Assembly (NCBI RefSeq): GCF_042682525.1
Contig: NZ_JBHUHP010000016.1
Span: forward strand, 1 to 64,000
Reading direction: 5' to 3'
DNA length: 64,000 nt
From: Blastococcus_B deserti
GTDB lineage: Bacteria; Actinomycetota; Actinomycetes; Mycobacteriales; Geodermatophilaceae
The translations under genes and the position numbers were made by a program. This document shows positions 55,288-64,000 of the stretch, piece by piece. Each line of letters starts with the position of its first letter. Within the stretch, counting starts at the first letter, position 1. The notes under the pieces are model-generated. The model had not been told where the DNA came from. It made no database searches and was given only the letters and a program-made list of their open reading frames with translations.

Positions 55288-55521
55288 ATGGCCGACACAG
55301 CACAGGTGGCCACCGCCGCCAGCAGCAAGGACCCCACGGTCGGGCTCAAGGCCGTGCGCTCGCTGCGGGTCCTCGTCGAGCGGCTGGAGGCCCTCCAGGT
55401 GGAGAACGCCCGCGACCAGGGCTGGACGTGGGAGCAGATCGCCCAGCTCCTGGGCGTGACCCGGCAGGCGGTGCACAAGAAGTACGCGAGCGGCCGCGGG
55501 CCGCTCCGGCGAAAGGACTGA
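55288..55521 (+). CDS. Small helix-turn-helix protein paired with a ClpN-domain protein
   Basis: A 77-residue protein with a coiled N-terminal part (AVRSLRVLVERLEALQVENA) and an HTH at about 44-66 (WTWEQIAQLLGVTRQAVHKK). The pattern is that of small actinobacterial regulators. It starts at ATG 55288, close behind a palindrome it may bind, and ends 3 bp before the ClpN gene. Likely an autoregulator of this pair. Confidence 0.85.
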   Translation: MADTAQVATAASSKDPTVGLKAVRSLRVLVERLEALQVENARDQGWTWEQIAQLLGVTRQAVHKKYASGRGPLRRKD

Positions 55522-55524
55522 CCC

Positions 55525-56064
55525 ATGTTCGAGCGGTTCACCGCCGAGGCCCGGCGGACCGTCATCGGCGCCCAGATTGAGGCACGCCGGCTGCGCCACC
55601 AGCGCATCGGCACCGAGCACCTGCTCCTCGCCCTGCTCACCCAGGACACGCCGACCACCGTCGTCCTGTCCCGGCACGGGTTGACGCACGACATGGTGTC
55701 GGAGGCGGTCGAAGGTCACCACGGGAACGACGACCTGGACGCCGACGCACTCACGAGCCTGGGCATCGACCTGGACGCCGTCCGGGAGCGGGTCGAGGCC
55801 ACGTTCGGGCCGGGCGCCCTGGACGGAGGGCCGGCCCGGCGGGACGAGAGCCCCAGCCACATCCCGTTCAGCTCGCGGGCCAAGAAGGTGCTGAAACTGT
55901 CGCTGCGGGAGGCCATCGCCCTCAAGCAGAAGACGATCAACGATGGGCACATCGCGCTCGGCCTGCTCCGCGAGGGCGAGGGGCTGGCGATGAAGGTCAT
56001 GGCGGACCGGGGTGTCGACACCGCGGAGCTGCGTCGCGACCTGACGACTGCACAGGGCTCGTGA
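55525..56064 (+). CDS. ClpC N-terminal-domain-only protein (ClpC2-like)
   Basis: A 179-residue protein with two Clp N repeats and no AAA+ module: FERFTAEARRTVIGAQIEAR with IGTEHLLLAL, and IPFSSRAKKVLKLSLREAIA with NDGHIALGLLREGEG. These mimic the ClpC adaptor-binding domain. In mycobacteria a related ClpC2 protein sequesters ClpC1-targeting antibiotics and controls its own expression. Here the HTH and the Clp domain are separate adjacent genes. The function is inferred. Confidence 0.9.
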   Translation: MFERFTAEARRTVIGAQIEARRLRHQRIGTEHLLLALLTQDTPTTVVLSRHGLTHDMVSEAVEGHHGNDDLDADALTSLGIDLDAVRERVEATFGPGALDGGPARRDESPSHIPFSSRAKKVLKLSLREAIALKQKTINDGHIALGLLREGEGLAMKVMADRGVDTAELRRDLTTAQGS

Positions 56065-56069
56065 CGCGA

Positions 56070-56105
56070 CGGTGCCCGGACGTGGCAGGCCACGTCCGGG
56101 CACCG
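56070..56105. terminator. Bidirectional terminator between ClpN gene and FAD oxidoreductase
   Basis: CGGTGCCCGGACGTGG pairs perfectly with CCACGTCCGGGCACCG around CAGG (16 bp). It lies between converging stops at 56064 and 56123. Confidence 0.85.
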
Positions 56106-56122
56106 CGGGGCCGAACCGACCG

Positions 56123-57526
56123 TCAGGCGACGGCTCGGGTGTAGGCCCCCGCCTGCAGGACGCCTTCGGGGTCGTAGGTGTCGACGATCTCGCGCAACCT
56201 CGCCAGCGTCGGCTCGTCGTAGCTGCGCCGTGCCGAGACGGCGTCGTGCGGGACGCCGAAGTTCGGCCACACCCCTCCGGTGTCCCAGTCGGCCAGAGCC
56301 GCGAACACCTCGCGCGCGTGTGCCAGCGTGCCCGCTGCCATGGTCTCGTCCACGGCCATGCCCACGGTCAGCACGCTGAAGCGTGCGGCCCGGTGACTGA
56401 AGGCGCTGGGGTGGGCGCCCTCGCGGGCGTAGGCCCCGCCGAGGTGCCGGACCTCGACGATCACCTGGGGAGAGCCCGAGCCCGGGCCCGCCACGGTGAG
56501 CAGCCGCTCGGCCGCCTCGGCGGGGAACCCGTTCAGCAGGATCGACGGATCGACGACCGGCATGGGGTCCACCGGGTCGGCGTGCACGTGGTCGATCTCG
56601 GTGTACGGGCGCAGGTTCGCGTCGTCCAGGATCACCGGCGCCACCTCCCGGATCTGGTTCAGCAGCCGGGCGCCCTCGGAGGGCTCCCCGGTCCACAGGA
56701 ACCGGATGCCCAGGGTCATCCGGCCGGCCAGCGGCGGCGGGATCTCGGGCAACGGCGGCAGCTGGAAGATCGCGAAGGACGTCGTCCCCTGCTCGGGCAG
56801 GGCGTCCGCCCAGCCCCGCCACCGGTCGATGACGGCGGCCGCGTCGGCACCGTCGAAGTAGATCGCCCCGCCGTAGAAGGACGGCATGTGGATCAGGTCG
56901 AACTCGAGAGCGGTGACGATGCCGGCGGCGCCCTTGCCGCCACGCAGCGCGAAGTACAGGTCGGGGTACTCGGTGGGGGTCACCCGGCGGAAGACGCCGT
57001 CACCGGTGACGACCTCGAAGGCCCGCACCCGGTCGGCGTTGATGCCGTACGTGCGGGCCAGCGGGCCGACGCCGCCCCCGGTGGTGTAGCCCACGATGCT
57101 GACGTCCGTGGTGGAGCCGTTGACACCGGCCAGGCCGTAGGGAGCCGCCGCGGCGACCAGCTTGGCCCACTTCACGCCGGCGCCCACCCGGGCCCAGCCC
57201 TCCGGGTGCACGGTGACCTCGTCCAGGCCCTTAGTCATGATCAGGATGTGCCCGGCCAGCGAGCGCTCGGCGCCGTGGCCGGTGGCCTGCACGCCGGTGG
57301 TCAAGCCGTGCGCACCGGCGAAGCGGACGGTCTCGACGACGTCCTGGGCGGTGCGGGCGACGACGACCGCGGCCGGCCGCATGGCGACCGCGAGGTTCCA
57401 CGGCGAGACGATGTCGTCGAATCCGGGCTCGTCGTGGGTGTGCAGCGATCCGGTGAGCCGGCGACGCAGCGCGTCGAAGAAGATGCGGCCGGGGGCCTCG
57501 ACGACGGCGTCGAGCGAGAGGGTCAC
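56123..57526 (-). CDS. FAD-binding oxidoreductase, BBE-like
   Basis: A 467-residue PCMH-type flavoprotein. FAD domain from about 40 to 215: AVVVARTAQDVVETVRFAGA, VQATGHGAERS with His likely bound to FAD, SIVGYTTGGGVGPLARTYG. The second covalent Cys of plant BBE is absent. The C-terminal BBE piece is TYDPEGVLQAGAY. Such enzymes oxidise alcohols, sugars or secondary metabolites. GTG 57526 has GGAGG upstream. It is probably a paralogue of the next gene. Confidence 0.88.
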   Translation of the reverse strand: MTLSLDAVVEAPGRIFFDALRRRLTGSLHTHDEPGFDDIVSPWNLAVAMRPAAVVVARTAQDVVETVRFAGAHGLTTGVQATGHGAERSLAGHILIMTKGLDEVTVHPEGWARVGAGVKWAKLVAAAAPYGLAGVNGSTTDVSIVGYTTGGGVGPLARTYGINADRVRAFEVVTGDGVFRRVTPTEYPDLYFALRGGKGAAGIVTALEFDLIHMPSFYGGAIYFDGADAAAVIDRWRGWADALPEQGTTSFAIFQLPPLPEIPPPLAGRMTLGIRFLWTGEPSEGARLLNQIREVAPVILDDANLRPYTEIDHVHADPVDPMPVVDPSILLNGFPAEAAERLLTVAGPGSGSPQVIVEVRHLGGAYAREGAHPSAFSHRAARFSVLTVGMAVDETMAAGTLAHAREVFAALADWDTGGVWPNFGVPHDAVSARRSYDEPTLARLREIVDTYDPEGVLQAGAYTRAVA

Positions 57527-57623
57527 GGTGTCCTCCAGGTCGGGTCGAGCTGATGGAGGAACGGTGGCGCCGAGCGCTTGACGGCCGATTGAGCCCGCCT
57601 TGCAGCGGCCTTGCGGCGAGGGC

Positions 57624-59033
57624 TCAAGTCGCCGGGACCCGGGTCCCCTCGTGGTGCGCGGCGAGGAAGAGGCCGCCCGGGTCGGCGGCGCGCCGGACGG
57701 CGGACAGCCGTGCGTGCACCCCGGGCGGGAAGACCTTCCGGGTGTCCGTGCGCTCGTCGAGCATCGGCAGGTACTGCCGGCCGGAGGCCCACGGCTCCAC
57801 TGCCGAGAGGAAGCGGGCGGCGTCGGCCCGCTGCCGGTCCCACTCGTCGTCGTTCCCCCCGCCGAGACCGAGACCGAGCGCCAGGAACTGACCGTCGAGG
57901 GCGGACAGGGCACCGCCGTCGGGCTCCGGGCGCGACAAGGCGCCGCCGAGCTGCCGGAGCTCGGCCGCGGCCAGCCGGGTCCCCGACCCCGGGCCCACGG
58001 CCTCGACGACGCGCGCCACAGCGGCGTCGGGCAGTCCCGAGATCAGCGTGCTGCTGGCGTAGGCGGGGGTTGGGCCCTCTGGCTCCAGGTGCAGCCGGAC
58101 GAGGGACGCCGCAGGCACCCGTGCGACCGTGTCGAACTCCGGACGGAGGGCGCGCAGCGGCGCCAGCACCTCGCGGGCGCCGGCGTCGTCGCCCAGTACC
58201 GCACCGTCGATCATCGCGATCCGCCGGCCCCGGAGCTCGGCGGGGATCGCGTCGTCCACCGGGACGTCGAGCAGCCGGAACGACGTGGTCGCCTCCTCCG
58301 GCGCGTCGGCGCACCAGGCCACCCAGGCCGGAAGCACCCGCTCGACAGCGGTCCAGTCCCAGGAGAGGTGACCGGCGACGACGGTCGCGAGGGGGAACAC
58401 CTCGAACTCCATCGCGGTCACGACACCCAGCGGTGCCGCTCCGCCCCGCAGCGCCCAGAACAGCTCGGCGTCCCGGTCGGCGGTCGCGCGCACGAAGGTG
58501 CCGTCGGCCAGGACCAGTTCGACGGCGCTGACCGCGTTGCACTGCAGTCCCAGTTTCCGCGCGTACCAGCCGATGCCGCCGCCCAGGGTGTAGCCGACCA
58601 CCCCGACGTCGGGCGAGGAGGGATGCCGGGCGGCGAGACCGTGCCGGCCGACGATGTCGGTCAGATCGCCCCACAGCACGCCGGCGCCGGCCCGCACGGT
58701 GCGGCGGTCGGGGTCGACGTCGAGCTCCGTCATCGCCGACGTGCGCAGCAGCACCGCGTCGGCCAGCCGGCCCTCGAGCGGCGGCGCTCCGTGACCGGTG
58801 CCCTGGGGGGCGACCTTCAGCCCGGCGGCCGCCGCGGCGCGCAGCACCTCGGCGACCTCGTCCGGGAACGCCGGGTAGGCCACCGCCGCCGGGTGGTCCC
58901 GCATCTGCAGGTTCCACGGCGAACGGGCCATGTCGTAGGCCGGGTCCCCAGGCAGCTGCACCGAGCCACCGCACAGGCCGCGCAGGGCCTCGGCCCGGGA
59001 CGGTGCGGTCGTCGCCATCTGCTGCTGCGTCAC
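57624..59033 (-). CDS. FAD-binding oxidoreductase, BBE-like (second copy)
   Basis: A 469-residue flavoprotein of the same type: PDEVAEVLRAAAAAGLKVAP, QGTGHGAPP with the His, VVGYTLGGGIGWYARKLG, and a C-terminal end AADPGGLFLAAHHEG. It is distantly similar to the neighbour at 56123 throughout, suggesting an old duplication. GTG 59033 overlaps the SARP gene stop by 4 nt, so it is translated with the regulator. Substrate unknown. Confidence 0.88.
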   Translation of the reverse strand: MTQQQMATTAPSRAEALRGLCGGSVQLPGDPAYDMARSPWNLQMRDHPAAVAYPAFPDEVAEVLRAAAAAGLKVAPQGTGHGAPPLEGRLADAVLLRTSAMTELDVDPDRRTVRAGAGVLWGDLTDIVGRHGLAARHPSSPDVGVVGYTLGGGIGWYARKLGLQCNAVSAVELVLADGTFVRATADRDAELFWALRGGAAPLGVVTAMEFEVFPLATVVAGHLSWDWTAVERVLPAWVAWCADAPEEATTSFRLLDVPVDDAIPAELRGRRIAMIDGAVLGDDAGAREVLAPLRALRPEFDTVARVPAASLVRLHLEPEGPTPAYASSTLISGLPDAAVARVVEAVGPGSGTRLAAAELRQLGGALSRPEPDGGALSALDGQFLALGLGLGGGNDDEWDRQRADAARFLSAVEPWASGRQYLPMLDERTDTRKVFPPGVHARLSAVRRAADPGGLFLAAHHEGTRVPAT

Positions 59034-62000
59034 GGGGTCCTCCCGGTTGCCAGTGACCGACGGTCCCCGGACGGACTTGAGAAGAACTTGAGGCCGTCGG
59101 CGGACGCCGCCTCGAGCGCGGCCTGGACGGTTCCGGGCGTGAGGAACAGCAGCTGGGCGATCTCGCGGACCCCTCGCCCCGACGTCGCCAGGTCGACGAT
59201 GCGGCGCTCGATGGTGGTGGAGCGCCGGTGCACGTCACGGCCGCTTCCGTCCGCCCGGCCGCGGCGGGCGAGTGCGGCACGGCCGCGGTGGGCGAGTGCG
59301 GCACGGGCGCGGTGGGCGATGCCCACCGCGCCGCGGTCGAGGGCCGTGTCGAGCGCGGCCTGGAGCAGCTCGACCGCCTCGTCGTCGGGCAGCTGCGCGC
59401 GGCTGCCCAGCATGCAGCGGGCGCGGGCCAGCTCCACGGCGGCGATCGTCGGCGTCAGCACCTCCACCGCCTCGCGGGCGTCGTCGAGGCCGGCGTCCCC
59501 CCGCAGGTGGCCGAGGCGGCACAGGGCGGTCCCGAGATAGCTGGGGGCACCCCACCGCCGCAGCCGGGCCACCTCCTCCTCCATGAGCGTCAGGGCCTCG
59601 TCGGTGCGGCCCATCCGGTCCAGCGCGATCGCGGCCGTGGTGAGCCAGGGGTTCCAGACCGGGTTGCGGACCGGCACCGGCGACGGGATGGCGTCGAGCG
59701 TGGCGAGAGCCTCGGCGGGGCGTCGCTCCACGGCGAGGAGACGGGCCAGCGCGTGCTGGAGCAGCCGGCCGCCCTCCCCCGTCGTCGGTCCGGCGAGCGC
59801 TTCGTCGGCGACCCTTCGGGCGGCCGCGACGTCCCCGCGGTCGAGGTGGCAGCCGATCTGGAACGAGCGCGTGTACGGCTCCCCGATCCCGGAGCCGCCC
59901 CACATCCGGTCCTGGTCGAGCGCCGCTGTGAAGCAGGCCAGCGCCTCGTCCAGCTCTCCCCGCCGCCAGCGCCAGTAGCCCTCCCAGACGTTGACCGACA
60001 GGGCCATGAACAGCGAGCCACGCGCGTGCGCCTGCGCCCGGGCGCGCGGCCAGAAGTCCCCGAGGTCGTCGTCGGCCAGCGTCCGCACGTTGGCCGCCAC
60101 CACCCAGAAGAGCCCGTTGTCGACCGCCCAGAGCCGGTCCCCGTCCAGGGAGAAGCGCGCCAGCGCGATCGCACGCTGGCGATCGACGCCGTCGGCCATC
60201 GCCTCGAACGCGAGGTTGGCCGCGAGCATGCGGGCGCCGAGGCCCTCGCCGGCCGGGTCGCCGGGCTCGGTCCTCCGCCACTCCGACGGTTCCAGCCCGT
60301 GCATGTAACCGCTCGTCCGCTCGATGGCGAGCAGCGCCTGGCGGTGGTCGGCGAACTCGGGCGGCACCGCACGGCCGGCGTCCCGGGCGAAGCGGGTCGC
60401 CACGCCCGGCGGGCTGGCGAACACCTCGGTGCGCGCGATGGCGACGGCGATGTCCGCGCGGTCCTCCGGGTCCTGGTGCAGGGCGTACGCCTGCAGCAGG
60501 TGCTCGGTGCTCGCGGCGCCGTCGATCAGCGACTCCAGCAGGCCGAGCTCGGTGAGGACGTGGCAGCGGAGCTCTCCGGTCGGCCCCTCCTCCAGGGCCC
60601 GGCGCAGAAGGGTGACCGCGCTGTCGGACGCCCCCCGGTCGGCGGCAGTGCGCGCGGCGGCCCGCAGGACCTGCACGGTGCCCTCGTCGCCGCGCACCGG
60701 GGCCACGAGCAGGTGGGCGGCGACCTGCTCGTCGCTGGCGCCGGACGCGCGGAGCAGGCGCGCGGCACGCTCGTGCATCAGCGCCCGCTCCGCGGCGGGC
60801 AGGTCGCGGTACACCGCCTCCCGCACCAGGGGGTGGGCGAAGGCGAGCGGCTGCTCGTCCTTGACGATCTCGGCGCGCGCCAGCCGCGCGAGCGCCGCCG
60901 CGGTGCCGGGCTCGGAGAGCTCGGCGAGCGCGGCGACCACCGGCAGGGGTGCGCCGTCGCCGAGGACCGCGGCCGACCGGGCCACCGCAGGTGCGGCACC
61001 GGCCAGCCGCCGCAGCCGCATGAGCACCATGCTCGAGACCGCCCGCGAACCGACCGCGACCACCATGTCGGCGTGGGCGGCGTCCGGCCGCACCCCGTCG
61101 GCCTCCATCGCCCGCAGCAGCTGCCGGAGCAGCAGCGGGTTGCCGGAGGTGGTCCGGTGGCAAGCCAGGGCGAACAGCGGCGAGACCGGCTCGCCGAGCC
61201 GCCGGCCGACGAGCTCCGCGACGGCCGCCTGGGACAGCGCCTCGGGGCGCACGACGACCGCGGCCGGCTCCAGCGAGAGCTCGTTGAGCAACTCCTCGTC
61301 GGCGTGCTGCTCCCCCGTGCGGACGGTGCCCACGACGAGCACCGGCACGGCCTCGAGCCGGCGGACCAGGTAGGCCAGCCACCGCAACGACGCGCTGTCG
61401 CACCACTGGACGTCGTCCACGGCCAGCAGCACGGGACCGGAGGAGGTCAGGTTGACCGCCAGCCAGTAGAGCCCGTGCAGGACGGCGAAGGACCCCTCCG
61501 GCGATTCCCCGGGTGACAGGTCGAAGACCGTCCGCGCACTGCTGGCCGCACCGGTGAGCAGTTCCTCGCGGCGCTCGGCGCTGGCGAGGAGGGGGTCGAA
61601 CAGCTGCCGGACGGCGCCGAACCCGAACGCCTTCTCCAGCTGGCTGCCCCGCGCGGTGAGCACCCGCACCGAGCGCTCGGCCGCCATCCGCCGCGCCTCG
61701 TTCAGGAGGCGGGTCTTGCCGATGCCCGCCGGGCCCTCGATGAGCAGCAGCCGCGGCTCCCCCGCCACCAGGTCGTCGAGCGCGGACCGCACCGCCGCCA
61801 GTTCCCGTTCGCGGTCCAGCAGGTCGTCGGGGAGCGGCCGGGGCTCGGGTGCGGCCGGCTCGGGAGCACGCGCGCGCTGGGGCGGCACGGTGAGCGCCGG
61901 CGACTGTGCGAGCACCTGCTGCTCGAGCTCGCGCAGCGCCGGCCCCGGATCGACGCCGAGCTCGTCGGCGAGGGTCCGGCGCGCCCGGCGCAGGGCCGCG

Positions 62001-62659
62001 AGCGCGTCGGCCTGCCGGTGCGCCCGGTAGAGGGCCAGGGCCAGCAGCCGCCACCGCTCCTCGCGCAGGGGCTCCTCGGCGACCATCGCCTCCAGGTCGG
62101 CGACCACCATGGCCGCCCGGCCGAGGGCGAGCTGGGCGGCCATGAGCCGGTCCCGCGCCTCCGCGCGCAGCTCCGTGAGCCGGGTGATCTCCGGCTCCGC
62201 CCACGGCTCGTCGACCCACTCGGCCAGGGGCGGCCCCCGCCACAGCGCCAGCGCCTCCGAGAGCAGGGCCACCGCCTGCTGCGCCTCCACCGCCGCCCCT
62301 GCCCGCTGCAGCAGCCGTTCGAACCGCCAGACGTCGACGGCGTCGGGCGGCAGCCGCACGGCGTAGCCCCGTCCCTGGCTGACGATGACGCCCGACCGGG
62401 TGCGGGCCGCGCTGCCCGGCTGCAGTCGCCGGCGCAGGTGGGAGACGTAGGCCTGCACCGCACCCGCGGGGTCGGCGGGGGCACGCTCGCCCCAGACGTA
62501 CTCGGTCAGCCGGTCGACGGGCACCACCTCGCCGCGGGCCAGCACGAGCACGGCCAGGACGGCGCGCTGCCGGGGGCCGCCGAGATCGAGCGCCCTCCCG
62601 TCGAGCCACGCCGCGCACGGGCCCAGCAGACTGATGCGCAGCTGCCCGGTGCCCTCCAC
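59030..62659 (-). CDS. SARP/AfsR-type regulator with AAA ATPase and degenerate LuxR tail
   Basis: A 1209-residue regulator. N-terminal OmpR-like winged helix (1-100: LRISLLGPCAAWLDGRAL, QAYVSHLRRRLQPG), bacterial transcriptional activation domain (100-260), AAA/STAND ATPase with Walker A GPAGIGKT at 309-316 and Walker B LLAVDDVQWCD near 411-421, then TPR-like helical repeats to about 1120. The last 70 residues (REIAQLLFLTPGTVQAALEA) resemble a LuxR HTH. SARPs switch on secondary-metabolite operons. It is downstream of an MFS gene and coupled to the oxidoreductase. Confidence 0.92.
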   Translation of the reverse strand: MEGTGQLRISLLGPCAAWLDGRALDLGGPRQRAVLAVLVLARGEVVPVDRLTEYVWGERAPADPAGAVQAYVSHLRRRLQPGSAARTRSGVIVSQGRGYAVRLPPDAVDVWRFERLLQRAGAAVEAQQAVALLSEALALWRGPPLAEWVDEPWAEPEITRLTELRAEARDRLMAAQLALGRAAMVVADLEAMVAEEPLREERWRLLALALYRAHRQADALAALRRARRTLADELGVDPGPALRELEQQVLAQSPALTVPPQRARAPEPAAPEPRPLPDDLLDRERELAAVRSALDDLVAGEPRLLLIEGPAGIGKTRLLNEARRMAAERSVRVLTARGSQLEKAFGFGAVRQLFDPLLASAERREELLTGAASSARTVFDLSPGESPEGSFAVLHGLYWLAVNLTSSGPVLLAVDDVQWCDSASLRWLAYLVRRLEAVPVLVVGTVRTGEQHADEELLNELSLEPAAVVVRPEALSQAAVAELVGRRLGEPVSPLFALACHRTTSGNPLLLRQLLRAMEADGVRPDAAHADMVVAVGSRAVSSMVLMRLRRLAGAAPAVARSAAVLGDGAPLPVVAALAELSEPGTAAALARLARAEIVKDEQPLAFAHPLVREAVYRDLPAAERALMHERAARLLRASGASDEQVAAHLLVAPVRGDEGTVQVLRAAARTAADRGASDSAVTLLRRALEEGPTGELRCHVLTELGLLESLIDGAASTEHLLQAYALHQDPEDRADIAVAIARTEVFASPPGVATRFARDAGRAVPPEFADHRQALLAIERTSGYMHGLEPSEWRRTEPGDPAGEGLGARMLAANLAFEAMADGVDRQRAIALARFSLDGDRLWAVDNGLFWVVAANVRTLADDDLGDFWPRARAQAHARGSLFMALSVNVWEGYWRWRRGELDEALACFTAALDQDRMWGGSGIGEPYTRSFQIGCHLDRGDVAAARRVADEALAGPTTGEGGRLLQHALARLLAVERRPAEALATLDAIPSPVPVRNPVWNPWLTTAAIALDRMGRTDEALTLMEEEVARLRRWGAPSYLGTALCRLGHLRGDAGLDDAREAVEVLTPTIAAVELARARCMLGSRAQLPDDEAVELLQAALDTALDRGAVGIAHRARAALAHRGRAALARRGRADGSGRDVHRRSTTIERRIVDLATSGRGVREIAQLLFLTPGTVQAALEAASADGLKFFSSPSGDRRSLATGRTP

Positions 62660-62719
62660 GGCGCCTCCCTCCGCGGGGAAAGCTAGACGAGGAGAGCGGC
62701 CCGTGGAGCGGTTGCGTCC

Positions 62720-64000
62720 TCACGGGCGGAGCGGCGTCGACCCTCCGTCGCGCAGCAGGACCAGGGCTGCGACGGCGGCGAGCCCTGCCGCGACCGCCGC
62801 ACCCGCGAAGACGGTGTGCAGCTGCGTCAGGACGGCCGCGCTCGTGGCGGCGTCGTAGGCCGCGCAGTCGGCGGGTGTCTCCGGGCACAGCTCCAACGGA
62901 GTGCCGATGGCCCCCACCTCGGCGGTGAACCGGCGCAGGGCGACGGCGGTCAGCAGCGACAGCCCGGCCAGCATCCCCACCGTGCGGGCGACCACCGCCA
63001 GGGCGCTCGCGCTGCCGTGGACGTCGGAGCGGGTCACGGCCAGCAGGACCGCGTTGACCGGCGCGATCGCCAGCCCGAACCCGAGCCCGGCGGCGAGCAG
63101 GACGACGGTCGACGCCGCGCCGTCCAGCGACCCGGCGTCCCAGCCGGTCATCAGCACGAACGCGACCGCGGTGAGCGCCATCCCGCCGGCGGCCACGAAC
63201 CGGGCCGGAACCCTGCGGCACAGCCAGCCCCCGGCCACCGCCCCGACGGGGACCGCGACGAGCAGCCGCAGCAGCACGAGCGCGGCGCCGAGCTGGTCGC
63301 CCGGCGTCGTGGTGTTCCGCGCGAACAGCGGGATGTCGACCAGGGCCGCGACCAGGGCGGCACCGACCAGCACGTTGACCAGCAGCGCGCCCCAGGCCCC
63401 GACCGGCCGCAGCGCCGCCAGCGGCAGCACCGGCGCAGGCGTCCGGCGCTCGTGCCAGAGGAACGTCGCCGTGGCCACCGCGGCCAGCGGCAGGAGCACG
63501 GGGCCGTGCGCCACGATCTGGGTCGCCGGGTCGGCGGCCGCGAACGCCCAGACGAGGCTCCCGAGCGTGACGACGACCAGGGCCGACCCCACGACGTCGA
63601 CCTCGGCGGCCAGCCGCCGCAGGCCCCGCACCGGCAGCACCGCACCCGCGGGCACCGCGAGGCCGCGCAGGACCAGGCCGATCCCGGCGACGAGCCCGGC
63701 GAGCACGAGCGGCGTCGTCCACTCCACCGCCTCGACGAGGGGGACGTAGGCCAGCCCCAGCGTCACGTCCTCCGCCAATGCGCGCGGGGCGGCCAGCTGC
63801 AGGCCCACGGCGAGCAGGACGACGGCGGCGAGCGCGAGTCCCACGGGATCGGGCCGGCGCACGCGGCCGGTGACCGCGGCGCCTCCGGCCAGGGCCAGGC
63901 CCAGCAGCAGGTTCAGCCAGAAGATGGCCCGCCAGTCGGCGACCGCCAGCACGGCCGCCCCGGCCAGCGGGCCGAGTACCGCGCCGGCCTCCTGCACCGC
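62720..64000 (-). CDS. MFS transporter, DHA2 (14-helix) type, 5' part beyond window
   Basis: At least 427 residues visible; the start lies past 64000. The sequence enters at AMQEAGAVLGPLAGAAVL, then WRAIFWLNLLLG, the antiporter motif C region of DHA2 drug exporters, so the first four or so helices are missing. Ten hydrophobic segments follow. A loop with paired Cys (ELCPETPADC) sits outside near the C-terminus. It precedes the SARP gene by 60 bp on the same strand. Probably exports a drug or metabolite. Confidence 0.9.
   Translation of the reverse strand, partial: AVQEAGAVLGPLAGAAVLAVADWRAIFWLNLLLGLALAGGAAVTGRVRRPDPVGLALAAVVLLAVGLQLAAPRALAEDVTLGLAYVPLVEAVEWTTPLVLAGLVAGIGLVLRGLAVPAGAVLPVRGLRRLAAEVDVVGSALVVVTLGSLVWAFAAADPATQIVAHGPVLLPLAAVATATFLWHERRTPAPVLPLAALRPVGAWGALLVNVLVGAALVAALVDIPLFARNTTTPGDQLGAALVLLRLLVAVPVGAVAGGWLCRRVPARFVAAGGMALTAVAFVLMTGWDAGSLDGAASTVVLLAAGLGFGLAIAPVNAVLLAVTRSDVHGSASALAVVARTVGMLAGLSLLTAVALRRFTAEVGAIGTPLELCPETPADCAAYDAATSAAVLTQLHTVFAGAAVAAGLAAVAALVLLRDGGSTPLRP

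Overview
The window is very GC-rich DNA with dense coding, many GTG/TTG starts and mostly TGA stops. Its backbone gene order is typical of Actinobacteria: hemW, hrcA-dnaJ-rsmE, HIT, phoH-ybeY-corC-cdd-era-recO-uppS, glyS, dusB and dnaG, nearly all on the minus strand. Gene content, and a selenocysteine tRNA whose anticodon reads UAG, point to Geodermatophilaceae (Blastococcus, Geodermatophilus or a close relative). That placement is an inference.

Layout. 1-2500 is the right end of an integrated mobile element: a zinc-finger orphan, an excisionase-like HTH and a tyrosine integrase, abutting tRNA-Asn. 2700-9750 holds dnaG with three small neighbours and a two-component system divergent from a membrane protein. 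9796-14852 carries pyruvate phosphate dikinase and a GGDEF-EAL c-di-GMP enzyme. 14890-28800 is the core run (dusB, glyS, uppS, recO, era, corC-like, ybeY, phoH) with several small membrane-anchored proteins of unknown function. 28866-33980 is a HIT protein and a branched-chain amino-acid-type ABC transporter in which the second permease and first ATPase are fused. 34213-37969 is a WYL regulator with a VOC protein, divergent from cstA-ybdD. 38056-45967 is rsmE-dnaJ-hrcA under a CIRCE operator, then dadA/dksA-like genes, an MpaB-like oxygenase and hemW.

46903-52345 is the selenocysteine locus: selB, selA, tRNA-Sec, a DUF318-type permease and divergent selD. The tRNA-Sec has anticodon loop CTCTAAA, hence anticodon CUA. 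Selenocysteine in this organism should therefore be inserted at UAG rather than UGA. SelD carries cysteine and no obvious selenoprotein gene lies in the window, so the client gene (for example a formate dehydrogenase) must be elsewhere. About nine genes here still end in TAG, selB among them, so UAG must be read by context.

52405-64000 is accessory: an alpha/beta hydrolase, an MDR oxidoreductase, a YbaK-type deacylase interrupted by a 30-N assembly gap, an ABM protein, a two-gene HTH + ClpC-N-domain module under a palindromic promoter, two FAD-linked (BBE-like) oxidoreductases, a giant SARP/AAA regulator coupled to the second one, and the 3' part of an MFS exporter cut by the window edge.

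Perfect hairpins sit in most convergent junctions and probably act as bidirectional terminators. Translational coupling by 1-4 nt overlaps (TGATG, ATGA, GTGA) recurs in the dnaG, two-component, dusB, recO-era, corC-ybeY, liv, cstA-ybdD, selAB and FAD-SARP pairs.
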